56,063 nt of DNA from Candidatus Aegiribacteria sp. (GTDB lineage: Bacteria; Fermentibacterota; Fermentibacteria; Fermentibacterales; JCC-6): positions 1 through 56,063 of the forward strand of contig JAUVEU010000011.1 of assembly GCA_030594645.1 (NCBI GenBank). The letters are read 5' to 3'. A program made the position numbers and the translations under genes. This document shows positions 7,645-17,501 of this stretch, one piece after another. Below the pieces are notes generated by a model that saw nothing but the letters and a program-made list of their open reading frames with translations, searched no databases and was not told the DNA's origin. How positions within the stretch are numbered: the stretch's first letter is position 1; each line of letters opens with the position of its first letter.

Positions 7645-8907
7645 ATGTATTACATTATTTATCTTGCACTAAGTGTGGCTACAACTGTATCAGTAGATAT
7701 CCTCGATAACGCTGAGGGTGAATGGATTGCTCCGGGTTACAGTGTTACTGAACGTGTATTAATAGATCCTTACGATTATGTGACGGTTATTGAAAACGAT
7801 CCCAGAAACATTGCCTGCCAGGCTTTTTTCGTTGATACCGAACAAGGTGAAAAGTGGCGCGTTATTATGGTTGGCAGTGATAAACTGGTGGTATTGCAGG
7901 AAGGCTGGGAAGCTCCATTAGAAGTAGTTCTACCATTCAGCGCATACGGAGCTATCTATTCCAGAGGGGGGCTTTTTGTAATAGTCAGAGACGGAATAGC
8001 TGATATGAACATGGATCAGGCTCTTTATGTGGATATCAACAGAAACATAACGAAGTATTTTGATCCTACTCCAGATGGTCGATGGCGTAACGGAATGGCT
8101 GTTTCAGATAACGGTGCGGTTACAGCAATCGGAAAGGATTACATCCTTGATTTCGATGAAAATCTAGCATTATCTTCAATCAGGGAATACGAAGATACGA
8201 ACTTCAGATATAGATGTACTTCAGCAACAGATGAAATCATTGTTATGGAGAACGTCTATGACCGTCCGAGGGAAATTCTTGCATTCGACTGGAATGGCAA
8301 CAGACTGTGGGAAGTTGATACAGGGGAAAGAACGGTCGTTACGCAGTTTGCTGTTTCAGAAGATGGAAGTCTCGTTGGAGCATCATTCACTAGAAATGGA
8401 ATCACAATCATAGATGGAAATACAGGAAGAATTCTATTGGAACGCTACGATTGTATGCAGGCTTCGACAATAGCGTTCTCTCCCGACGGCACGCATATGG
8501 CCATACCTGTTCCGTTAGAGCCAGGGGGGCGTCCCTATAATTTCGTGATAACAGATACTGCAAATCAGTTTGACGATAATGATGAGATATGGTGTACACC
8601 TTCCAGAAGATGGTACTTTCTATTTCCAGATTTCATTAATAATAGCAGTTATGTTCTATTTCATTCTCAAGACGTGGAGTGCTTACAGATAACAAGATTA
8701 TGCCTGCTTGATTCAGATGGAATACTTATCTGGTCTTCAGGACTTATAAGGTCTAATGAACGAAGTTTCTATCCATCTGGAAATTCCTTTAACTTCGATT
8801 ATCACCTTCTTGGTTATCCACTTGCATTGTCAATGACAGAAGCAAGAGTTGTGTATCAGGGAGAAGATGGAGTAAATATCATTACAGTCAGCAATGAGGC
8901 TGAATAA
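7645..8907 (+). CDS. Exported beta-propeller-like protein of unknown function
   Basis: This 420-residue protein starts with a hydrophobic stretch (MYYIIYLALSVATTVSV) that looks like a signal peptide. The rest is beta-rich, with WD40/PQQ-propeller-like blades such as DFDWNGNRLWEVDTG-type motifs and AFSPDGTHMAIPV at about residue 280. I chose the second ATG (7645) because GGAG precedes it by 7 bases, while the ATG at 7633 has no ribosome site. The stop overlaps the next start by one base (TAATG), so the two genes are probably translationally coupled. No catalytic motif is visible. It lies in a segment that looks AT-richer than the rest of the window. Confidence 0.7.
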   Translation: MYYIIYLALSVATTVSVDILDNAEGEWIAPGYSVTERVLIDPYDYVTVIENDPRNIACQAFFVDTEQGEKWRVIMVGSDKLVVLQEGWEAPLEVVLPFSAYGAIYSRGGLFVIVRDGIADMNMDQALYVDINRNITKYFDPTPDGRWRNGMAVSDNGAVTAIGKDYILDFDENLALSSIREYEDTNFRYRCTSATDEIIVMENVYDRPREILAFDWNGNRLWEVDTGERTVVTQFAVSEDGSLVGASFTRNGITIIDGNTGRILLERYDCMQASTIAFSPDGTHMAIPVPLEPGGRPYNFVITDTANQFDDNDEIWCTPSRRWYFLFPDFINNSSYVLFHSQDVECLQITRLCLLDSDGILIWSSGLIRSNERSFYPSGNSFNFDYHLLGYPLALSMTEARVVYQGEDGVNIITVSNEAE

Positions 8908-11737
8908 TGATAAGAATATTAGTATCTGCTGCAGTTCTTGTGCTATTCGGTTTAACGCTTGATAATCGTCCTATAGTTGATCCCCCGCACTGGAATCCGT
9001 CATGGCCGATGATGAGAACGGCACATATGAAAAATGCTGGATTGGATACGGGGACTGGTGCGTAGTAGATGAAGGGCCACATCCTGGTATAGATTTTGAC
9101 GACCCATCGGGTGGAGCTGATTCAGTATTGGCGCCGAATGATTTTCCGGCATTCTCAGGAGGTGTGTTTGAAGCAGGCAACCCAGTATATGGATGGGAAA
9201 TGTGTTTTCTTCTTGATACGCTTTCTGATGAATACGGCTGGGGAATAGGTCACTTAAAAATATATACCCCATGGGATCCACCATTCTCATTTGGTAGTCC
9301 TATTTCTCCGAAGCAATTGATCACACATACACAACCAGTATCTGGTCCACATAGCTGGCGACATATACATCTATCCTGGGTACCTAAATTAGATCCACCT
9401 CCCACCAGGGAATTTGTTGGTCTTTTCAATCCTTTCGATTATCTGCAGGCTCCTTCAGGATATGATGAAACCGGGTTTTGGCATATTCCGTATGTGGATA
9501 ATATTAATCATCATGGATTATGGTTTACTATGGATCAGATAGAAGAACCAGGGAGCTTTCCTGGTGGTGCTTTGGCTTTAAGTGCATTTCAGAATAGAGT
9601 ATATGGAGAAGTAGATATAGCTGCACGCCCTTATTCCCGCCCTGTTGGTTCTCCTTTTGAAACCTATTGCGGCGTAAGATCCGTTTCCCATAATATTCTG
9701 AAACAAGATCCATATAATGATAGTAGCTATACTCCACTTCCAGAAGGTATTTATGGTGTCAGAACACTGGTTTCTTTCGATGGTTTAATACCATTTGGAC
9801 CCTCTGCTTATTACAGGGCTCTTTTCTTTGATCCAAAAGGTACTGGGAGTACCGACTGGTATTGGCGTTTTGGCACTTCATACATGATTACAAACTGCGG
9901 AAAAGATCCTATAGGCAGTAATGGTTTTAATAACATATGGACCGGTCAATTAAGTCATGACTGGAATGCTTCACCGCAGAAGTTTAACCTTGGAGGATGG
10001 GATACAAGATTGCGATCGCCTTCGATTGGTGGCAGTTTTCTTGTTCAAGAAGCATACGTAAATGAGCATGCTGCATTCCCTGATGGTAGATATGCTGTTG
10101 AAGTCACTGCAGTAAGCCAGGGAGATAGTATAGTCTCTTCTCGAATTCTCCCATCCAGTGATGTTTGGAATTCAGCAGCACCTACTCAAGGAATCATCGT
10201 TGATAACTACGTACCTCATGTTGATTCAGTAATTGTATATAGCGATGATTCCTATCCTACCCCCTTTGTTATACTTTACAGATATGGATATGCAACTGAG
10301 TATTGGCTTTCAGGGGATTATCCTGATAGGGATACATCATACAATAATCATACACTTTGGAATAATCTGCCGGAGACATCCTCTTCGATCGGTGTTGCTA
10401 TAAAATACTCCGAACCTATTAATGAAGGCTATCTGGGAGACATTTGGATAACAGCTGGAAATCAGGAAGAAGTTTTTTGGCATTCGATTGAGGATTACTT
10501 CAACGAAGAGTACCTGTTTCACCCAACCGAGTGGAATTGGCATCTTGGATCTCAACCTTCAGATTCCGATGGTCAATTCTGGCAGTGTTATGAAAGCACA
10601 GTACCCCTTCCTGGTCATTATGCTGGGGAATTAACTCTTACAATTGGAGATTACCCTTCGCATTATTACGAGGGTCCATATGATTTAGCTGGTAATGAGC
10701 TGGATTCTTTGCCCTTAACGATAGCTCATCCTAGAACAAGAGCAGGTACTTTCAGTAACGGATATGAGCCAGGAAATATAAGCTTCTCTTGGGGGATTCC
10801 AAGATGGTGGAAAACTGTAGGCGGCGTCTTTTCAACTTTAGTGGTAGGAAAAACGTGCAATGGTGGTGGTGGTGTTAGCCAGTCTGCTGTTGAGCTTGAT
10901 TCCCTGTTTACTTCATTCAAAAGCCTCGTAATAACAACTGGTCCGGATACTGGGTCTAATTCCAGACAATCATGGTGTCCATACTATGCAGGATTTTGGG
11001 TTATGGATGGAATTTCCTTTGTAACTACAGATACAGTATATGTTGTTAGACCTGTAAGAATAGGGGATAATATAACATGGGATATAATCCCATTTGATTA
11101 TCCGAATACTTATAAGATGATATATCCAGGGCCAGGAGGAACACCACTTCCCTACTCAGTGTGTCGTGGAGTAGTTAGCACTCACTCCGGCAATTACTGC
11201 TATGTTGCATGGGAGGATTATACTTCTGAGGGAAATGATGAGTTTATAATCTGTATTGACGCAGTATCTGGAGATTTTTCTGGAATACTTGATTTCCCTG
11301 ATGATGCACAAGGTATGGGTGGAAGTTCTACAGATGATAGTCTAAGGGTATATATGTTTAGTGGACCAGACATCTTCTACGCGCTAGAGGATTTCGTTTT
11401 TCCTAAGGAATGTTCCACTACAAGTATAAAACACTTAGAGGAATTAGATCTGATTGCTGAGTGTGACAATACAAATGAACCTTTCAAATTATCGAATTCA
11501 AACCCGGTACATGGTAATTCTCTCGAATTCATTTTCAATTCCACAACAACAGGTTCGAATTACAGTATTTCAGTTTATGATCTGTGTGGTCGGAATATTT
11601 GGACGGTTGATGATATTATTGTTAACGAGACACAGGAAGTGAGAACCTCTGTTTCTTCCTGGCCTGCAGGTATGTATATAATCGTTGCGTCATTTGAGGA
11701 TATTTATTATTACGAGAAGGTATGTATAATTCATTAA
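8907..11737 (+). CDS. Large secreted protein with type-IX-like C-terminal sorting domain, apparent frameshift near 9011
   Basis: The reading that starts at 8907 gives a signal peptide (IRILVSAAVLVLFG) and then PIVDPPHWNPSWPM. One base then appears to be missing around 9009-9013, and the protein continues in the frame open from 9002 to 11737 (GTYEKCWIGYGDW...). The remnant at 63-317 has the same sequence with the extra base and an unbroken frame. The repaired product would be about 943 residues. The body is beta-rich without a recognised catalytic motif. The last 80 residues (SNPVHGNSLEF...YDLCGRNIW...PAGMYIIV) form a Por-secretion/type-IX-like sorting domain. It could be a real pseudogene, a phase-variable switch or a sequencing error. 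Without repair, the 9002 frame alone lacks an export signal. Confidence 0.7.
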
Positions 11738-11780
11738 TATACATATAATATTGCCTAATTCAAATATTGTCCAAAACAGT

Positions 11781-11831
11781 TTTCTGATTTAATGATGTCT
11801 TGGGGACATGCAGCAGAGCCTGCATGTCCCC
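11781..11831. repeat. GGGGACAYGCAG hairpin repeat, copy 3, with leader
   Basis: A perfect 12-bp stem, GGGGACATGCAG / CTGCATGTCCCC, encloses the loop CAGAGC (hairpin 11802-11831). The leader at 11781-11801 matches copy 2. It occupies the gap between two convergent genes (stops at 11737 and 11837), a fitting place for a bidirectional terminator. The second stem base pair set carries a compensating change compared with copy 1 (ACACGCAG/CTGCGTGT against ACATGCAG/CTGCATGT). Confidence 0.85.
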
Positions 11832-11836
11832 GAACA

Positions 11837-12397
11837 CTATGTTATCAGTAGCCCTTTCTGGAGCATGACCATGGGGTTGAAGGTGGCGAAGTCCGCCTGG
11901 TGAATAAGTACTGTTTCAACCCTCTGTGGACGGCCTTCTCCCTCCTTCGCGTGGCACCCTATAATGTTGATTATCTCGAGCGGCATATCGAATTTTGCCG
12001 CCAGAATGGCACCTGAGATCGGATGTCTGGCATGCTTTCCGTGGTGACCCTTGATGTAACCGTCATCGGTCTTCTCGATTTCCAGCAGTTTTCCGACATC
12101 GTGCAGAAGGCCCCCGGCAACAAGAAAATCCCTGTCAATCTCAAAAGGCGTATCGCAGGCGGACTGTATCGCATCCGCCAGGCCAATAGCGCCCTCGGTA
12201 ACGGCTATAGTATGCTGAATCAGGTTGATGCCGTGTGTCTCGGTAAGGAGTGTGAATGGTATTTTTTCCAGATCATCAGGATTCCATCTCCCCTCCTCCG
12301 CAGCGGTTACCCAGATATCAACTGTTTTCCGTTTCAGTTCGGGATTGTCAATTTTCTCGAGCTGCTTTTCGAAAAGCTTTTCAATACGATTTCGCAC
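11837..12397 (-). CDS. HD-domain phosphohydrolase-like protein
   Basis: This 186-residue protein has an HD metal-binding core: HTIAVTEGA (about 62-70), the central LLHDVGKLLEI (about 97-107), and downstream HHGKHARHP and GCHAKEGEG histidines. HD proteins hydrolyse phosphoesters, such as nucleotides or cyclic dinucleotides. The exact substrate cannot be told from the sequence. The start is GTG, 5 bases after the stop of the dehydrogenase gene, so both are probably on one transcript. Confidence 0.75.
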   Translation of the reverse strand: MRNRIEKLFEKQLEKIDNPELKRKTVDIWVTAAEEGRWNPDDLEKIPFTLLTETHGINLIQHTIAVTEGAIGLADAIQSACDTPFEIDRDFLVAGGLLHDVGKLLEIEKTDDGYIKGHHGKHARHPISGAILAAKFDMPLEIINIIGCHAKEGEGRPQRVETVLIHQADFATFNPMVMLQKGLLIT

Positions 12398-12402
12398 GAT
12401 GG

Positions 12403-13596
12403 TCAGTTCCTCTCCATGGCTTCGATAATGGCATCACCCATCTGTGATGTACTGGCAGCTCCCTGCTCAAGCACATCCTGAGAGCCCTTGAGCTTCAGCA
12501 TATCGTAACTGCGAACCTTGCCTTCCGCGATGACAGTTTCAACAGCTTTTCTTATCAAAGAAGCCTTTTCGGTCTCCCCTATGTGATCGAGCATCATGCA
12601 TGCTGAGAGAACCATTGCTATCGGGTTGACGATAGATACTTCGTAATCGGCGTATTTGGGTGCTGAACCATGTGTAGGTTCGAATACCGCGACTTCATCA
12701 CCGATGTTCGCGCTGCATGCGAAACCCAGTCCGCCCACCAGCCCCGCGAAGCCATCGGAAACTATGTCACCGAACATGTTTCCTGAAACCAGCACGCCGT
12801 AATCCTCGGGGTTCTTCGTGAGCCACATCATCTGTGCGTCAATGTTGGTTTCCCAGAGGTCGATGTTGGGGAAATCCTTCGAAATTTTTCTTCCCTCTTC
12901 ACGCATCATTCCGCTGGTTTCGCGGATAACGTTCGGTTTTTCACAGATCGTTACACTCTTATATCCGAATCTGTCAGCGTACTCGAAAGCGCTTCTGAGA
13001 ATCCTTCTGCATGCGTTTCTTGAGAATATTCTTGTCGAGACGGCAAGATCTTCCCTTGGGACATCAGCGAAATTCTTTTTGAATTTCGGATGTGTCATAA
13101 GTGTTTCATACACATCATCAGGTGGATTCGTCCACTCGACACCGCCGTAGAGCCCTTCGGTATTCTGACGGAAGATCACCGCGTCAACAAGGGGTTCCTC
13201 GATAGTTTCTCCGGGCCCTCTACGGATGAAATTGAGCGGATTGCCCTTGAAAGCCTTGCATGGACGTGTGCAGATATCCAGATCGAAATGCTGGCGCATT
13301 GCCACGATAGGACTGTAGTAAACAAGACCTTTTCCCCTGAGTGCAGGATCAAGGTCGGCATCAGCTTTATCCTTCGGTTTGGACGTAATCGCTCCGAAAA
13401 GAGCTATCCTGTGCTTCTCAAGCAGGTCTATCGTTCTGTCCGGAAGCGGATTGCCTTCCTTCTTCCAGAATTCCCAGCCTATATCGGCATGCACGTATTC
13501 AGCTTCAAATCCGGCAGCATCCAACACTTTCAGAGCTTCATCAAGTACTGCGCCTCCAATGCCGTCTCCGGGCATGGTCACAACAGTCCTTTTCAT
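12403..13596 (-). CDS. Isocitrate/isopropylmalate dehydrogenase family protein
   Basis: This 397-residue NAD(P)-dependent beta-decarboxylating dehydrogenase covers the full family length. Motifs are PGDGIGG at the N-terminus, the substrate-binding RQNTEGLYGG (about 147-156), the Lys/Asp-bearing KPNVIRETSG and GNMFGDIVSD (about 270-279, metal-binding Asp), and EPTHGSAPKYA for the nucleotide loop. The HGSAPKYA form is closer to NAD-type isocitrate dehydrogenases than to LeuB, and no leucine genes are nearby, so a TCA-cycle role is more likely. Homoisocitrate or tartrate-type substrates cannot be excluded. It is followed closely by the HD protein. Confidence 0.8.
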   Translation of the reverse strand: MKRTVVTMPGDGIGGAVLDEALKVLDAAGFEAEYVHADIGWEFWKKEGNPLPDRTIDLLEKHRIALFGAITSKPKDKADADLDPALRGKGLVYYSPIVAMRQHFDLDICTRPCKAFKGNPLNFIRRGPGETIEEPLVDAVIFRQNTEGLYGGVEWTNPPDDVYETLMTHPKFKKNFADVPREDLAVSTRIFSRNACRRILRSAFEYADRFGYKSVTICEKPNVIRETSGMMREEGRKISKDFPNIDLWETNIDAQMMWLTKNPEDYGVLVSGNMFGDIVSDGFAGLVGGLGFACSANIGDEVAVFEPTHGSAPKYADYEVSIVNPIAMVLSACMMLDHIGETEKASLIRKAVETVIAEGKVRSYDMLKLKGSQDVLEQGAASTSQMGDAIIEAMERN

Positions 13597-13707
13597 TCAA
13601 CTCTCCCTTCGGTTATCAATTGAGCAAAATTGGTCTCCTGTTCAACGTGCGGCAACAATACTTTGAAAAACCGATCTGGCAAACCCCTTAATTAACAATT
13701 TCTCAAT

Positions 13708-16700
13708 TCAGATCAGACCCATGATTGTTTCCGCCGCCGCTTCAAGCTGTCTGTCGATATTCAGTCCGACGTCAGCAGGTTGCTCCTGCACATGAATGTC
13801 GGGCTCTACGCCGGTATTCTCCAGGTTATCCCCTGTTAAAGTATACCATCCGGTAGCTGGAATCCTGAACGATGTTCCATCGACAAGGTATACATCCGAT
13901 GTTCCTATGACGGCGCCATAGGTTTCCTCGCCCACTACAGGGCCAAGACCCAGTTCCTTCCAGCCTTCCGGGAATATCTCTGCATCGGAGTAGCATCTTT
14001 CGTTTATCAGCAGTACCAGCGGTTTCCGCCATACACCAAGGGGTTCAAATGAGATGTTTCCATGCCTGTCGCGTGAAAACATGTAAGCCGGGCGTCCCAG
14101 TTCTCGAATGATCTCATCGTGGGTACTGCCTCCTCTGTTATCACGGATGTCTATTATCATTCCATCACGGTTCATGCCTTCGGCGAACAGATCAATCAGG
14201 AAATCATCAACACATCTGTTGTTCATGGATGGAATATGCAGATAACCTACTCTCCCATCAGTCAGCCTTGCTACTTCTCTTCTGTTTCTCTCGATCCATT
14301 CGTCATACAGGAGATCTTCGATTCTCCAGATGGAAACCGGTTCAATGTCTATGTCGAACGCTTCATTGTTTCTGAGCACATGAAACCCTGTCTCCCTGCC
14401 GCTTCTCTGAAGAAGCGCTCTGTAGAGATTGTCGTCTGCTCCCACGGGAATGCCCTGAATCGAGATAATGATATCACCGGGCAGAAGAAGTGAACCATCC
14501 AGATCGGCAGGAGAATAGGGTATTACACTATCCACACGGATTCCATTACCGTTCCAGTCATAATCAGGGATAATACCCACCGAACCTGATCTGGGTGAGG
14601 AATCAAAATACCATGATCCGGATATACCGAGATGCGATGCTGAAAGCTCTCCCAGCATCCTTCTCACAACGTCATTGAAATCTTCGCTGATAATGCTTGA
14701 TACGGCTCTTTCTCGATATTTTGAACGCATTGCGTCCCAGTCAACCTGATGCATATCAGAATCATAGAAATTATCTCTCAGAAGTCTCCATGCTTCATCG
14801 AATTTCTGCGCCTGAACCAGAGGTATCGAACGCCAGACCGGCATTCGCCATCCAAATACTCCTCCACCAGCACCATTAACTGAAGCTGATCTTACAATAC
14901 CGCCTATGGCGATATAGTAGATCTCTTCATCACGGGTAACATGAATATGTTCGGGAGATTCACCTGACCATGTTAATCTCGTAAGTGATTCACCTTTCCA
15001 GTCAACTGTCCAGAGATCCATTCTGTCGCTGCTGTCCCAGGCTGGAAAAGCGATTATTCTGCCATCCGGTGAGGCTCCGTAGAAATCGTAGTATCCTTTA
15101 ACCGTACATAGAGTTTCCGTTCTTCTCTGAAGACCGTCCAATTCTATTTCCACTGTAATAAGGTTATCGTCAAGAAGAGCTTCCCGCTCTTCGTCGTCAC
15201 TGTCCCAGTCCTCTCGTGTCAGCCAGACCTGCTTTATCAGGTAGTTTCCATCATCCGTCCTGCTTGCGTACAGTATCCTCCGGCCGTCTTCAGGCCAGAA
15301 AGGCTGGAAGTCATCGTTAGGATGACGGCTGATATTGAACGGCTCACCGCCACGGGATGATACAATGAATATTTCCTCCCTGTGCGCGAGTACAGGCACA
15401 CTGAAAGCAAGCCACATCCCGTCGGGCGACCAGGAGTGATGAATTATCTCCGAGATCCCACAAAGCGTAATATCCTGCTCAGTCCTTTCATCAATAACAT
15501 GCAGTCTTCCCGGACCGTCAAGATATGAGATTCGACTGCCATCGGGCGACCATACCGGTCTGACGGCTACATCAGAGGAGGTTGAAAGGATATGAATTTC
15601 CGGAAATGCTGAATCAAGCAGGATACTATCCTGCAGTTCAGCATTCGCGAGCACCAGATCAATTATCCCTTCGTGCTCGAGAGTAAAGGCAATAGTCTTT
15701 CCATCCGGGCTCCACACAGGATCCCTGGCCCGGGACGAACCGGAATAGATCTCAATCATGTCTTCAAGGCTGTCATCGGAAATTCGCCCTGCGAACAGGT
15801 CACCCGTTCCCACCACAGCCATCTGAATACCGGACGAGTCAACATCAAAACAATCGGTCGAGTATCCGACCGTTTCTCCATACTGCATAGGAAAAGGGTA
15901 ATCTGTATTTGAGTCAATATTGATTAAGGATACGGACCATCCGGGCACGTTCATTGAATAGAGTCCGCCCTCATATTCGAAAACAACGATTCCGCCGGTT
16001 GAGCTTATGGAAGGATATGTAATATCTCCTTCGGTGAAAGAAGTCCTTTGAATGGGTTCTCCTCCCCGCACCATGCTCCAGACAGCGTTACGGCCTGATG
16101 AATCCTCCATAACAAAGAGAATTTCACCTGTAATAGCGGAATACATTGGCCATTTTTCATCAAGTTCAGAATCTATCAGTTTATCCCATGTTTCTCCTGA
16201 ACCGATCCAGATATTTCTTGATGCCGACCCTGTGTAGTGCTTTCGCCACCATGGGGTGAATCCTCTTTCAATCGCTAAACCTCCGGGCAGTATACAGGCA
16301 TTCTGAATCTCAACTCCGGCAACCGGCCGTGGTGTACCGCCTGAGGCGGAAACCGAGTAAACCCAGCTGTTTCCCCCTTCTCTTGACGAGAGAAAGTAGA
16401 TAGAGTCAGCTGATGAGTTCCAGCAGAGCACACGATCCTCACCGGCATGGAATGTCAAACGGGTTGATTGGGAGCCGGTACCGTCCATCACGTATACATC
16501 TCCCCCGCCGGTTCTGTCACTGGTGAATGCGAGTCTTTCCCCGTCCGGAGAATAGCTGGGAGAAGTCTCAATACTCTCACCGGGCACAAGACATCTCATG
16601 GTTCCTCCGGTGAGTGGAGCTTCCCATATATCTCCTCTGAAACAGAAAACTACGGTTTCACCGTCCGGAGAAGGACATGGTTCTCTCAGATCGGACATCC

Positions 16701-16746
16701 CGCCTGAAAGCAGAATGAAAACCAGGATACCGTTCATCAAAATCAT
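13708..16746 (-). CDS. Exported tricorn-like serine protease (beta-propeller, PDZ, S41)
   Basis: This 1012-residue protein has a short hydrophobic leader (MNGILVFILLSGG), suggesting export to the periplasm. Residues about 20-560 hold repeated PD40/WD40-like blades (SPDGETVVF, SPDGERLAF, SPDGKTIAF, SPDGSRISY, SPDGMWLAF). A core segment at about 640-720 precedes a PDZ domain at about 735-810. The C-terminal S41 protease domain has the nucleophile in CYSDAEIFPEGW (Ser920), the tricorn-type SDAE motif. Tricorn proteases trim peptides released by larger proteases, so it may process products of secreted enzymes such as the C25 proteases. That link is inference. Its ATG overlaps the stop of the methyltransferase gene (ATGA). 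Confidence 0.85.
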   Translation of the reverse strand: MILMNGILVFILLSGGMSDLREPCPSPDGETVVFCFRGDIWEAPLTGGTMRCLVPGESIETSPSYSPDGERLAFTSDRTGGGDVYVMDGTGSQSTRLTFHAGEDRVLCWNSSADSIYFLSSREGGNSWVYSVSASGGTPRPVAGVEIQNACILPGGLAIERGFTPWWRKHYTGSASRNIWIGSGETWDKLIDSELDEKWPMYSAITGEILFVMEDSSGRNAVWSMVRGGEPIQRTSFTEGDITYPSISSTGGIVVFEYEGGLYSMNVPGWSVSLINIDSNTDYPFPMQYGETVGYSTDCFDVDSSGIQMAVVGTGDLFAGRISDDSLEDMIEIYSGSSRARDPVWSPDGKTIAFTLEHEGIIDLVLANAELQDSILLDSAFPEIHILSTSSDVAVRPVWSPDGSRISYLDGPGRLHVIDERTEQDITLCGISEIIHHSWSPDGMWLAFSVPVLAHREEIFIVSSRGGEPFNISRHPNDDFQPFWPEDGRRILYASRTDDGNYLIKQVWLTREDWDSDDEEREALLDDNLITVEIELDGLQRRTETLCTVKGYYDFYGASPDGRIIAFPAWDSSDRMDLWTVDWKGESLTRLTWSGESPEHIHVTRDEEIYYIAIGGIVRSASVNGAGGGVFGWRMPVWRSIPLVQAQKFDEAWRLLRDNFYDSDMHQVDWDAMRSKYRERAVSSIISEDFNDVVRRMLGELSASHLGISGSWYFDSSPRSGSVGIIPDYDWNGNGIRVDSVIPYSPADLDGSLLLPGDIIISIQGIPVGADDNLYRALLQRSGRETGFHVLRNNEAFDIDIEPVSIWRIEDLLYDEWIERNRREVARLTDGRVGYLHIPSMNNRCVDDFLIDLFAEGMNRDGMIIDIRDNRGGSTHDEIIRELGRPAYMFSRDRHGNISFEPLGVWRKPLVLLINERCYSDAEIFPEGWKELGLGPVVGEETYGAVIGTSDVYLVDGTSFRIPATGWYTLTGDNLENTGVEPDIHVQEQPADVGLNIDRQLEAAAETIMGLI

Positions 16747-17501
16747 GTATCGCTCCTCTCTGCCAGAACTAAAAGTCTTGGTGAATACCGTTTATCCCAG
16801 GGGGAGAAATCGTAATCCCCCCAGATCGATACTATATTCAATCCTGCTTCCCTTATGTCACGCAGCAACTCTCCCGCAGATATCAACGCGAGTTCAAGAA
16901 CTATGGATAGAGTGCCTGCAGGAACCGGGCTGCCGGAGTATTTCATGTCAAAGGAGATGATCCCCTTCTCTCTGTCGTGGGTTACAGTCTCCGTAAGACG
17001 GAGCGAAAAGCCATCTTTCGCGTAATGATATCGCTCTGCATTCTCTTCATCTTCCCTGTCATCGAATCTGTGACATGTCTCGGCAAAAAACCTTCCCCCG
17101 GGATGGAGCACGCGGGCAACTTCCAAAAGGAGGGTTATCCGGTCATCTCTATCCAGAATGCAGTGAATTCCGTTGTATGGAAAGAGAATGAAATCAAGAC
17201 TGGACTCCAGCAGAGGCAGCTGCTGTCCTAAACCTCGCACACACCGGATTTTTTCGCGGTCTTCAGGAGTCCAGAGTTTGAACATTGCCGCTGATGGCTC
17301 GAGTCCGATTGTAAGTGAATCATTTCCCAGAACTCCGGCGAGTCTTCCGTCACCTGCTCCGATTTCCATACAGCTGCCCGGATGCCGTTTTCGAATCTCA
17401 CAATAGAATTGCAGTTCACGACGATCGGGAGGGAATACCAGTTTCTCTTCAATCGAGAATAAAGGACCGTACCGTTCCCACAGGTCTACTTCAGGTTTCA
17501 A
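16743..17501 (-). CDS. Class I SAM-dependent methyltransferase
   Basis: This 252-residue protein has a Rossmann-type SAM-binding motif I, CMEIGAGDGRLAG (about 44-56), then the acidic GLEPS strand and an LDFILFPYNG motif IV region, ending with an HPGGRF segment characteristic of Methyltransf_11/25 enzymes. The substrate is not evident. The gene overlaps the DUF523 gene upstream by 4 bases and the tricorn gene downstream by 4 bases. Confidence 0.75.
   Translation of the reverse strand: MKPEVDLWERYGPLFSIEEKLVFPPDRRELQFYCEIRKRHPGSCMEIGAGDGRLAGVLGNDSLTIGLEPSAAMFKLWTPEDREKIRCVRGLGQQLPLLESSLDFILFPYNGIHCILDRDDRITLLLEVARVLHPGGRFFAETCHRFDDREDEENAERYHYAKDGFSLRLTETVTHDREKGIISFDMKYSGSPVPAGTLSIVLELALISAGELLRDIREAGLNIVSIWGDYDFSPWDKRYSPRLLVLAERSDT

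Noticed and set aside
12023-12481. Plus-strand open frame of 152 codons antisense to the HD and dehydrogenase genes
   Set aside because: It lies opposite two genes with clear motifs and has no recognisable domain or ribosome site.
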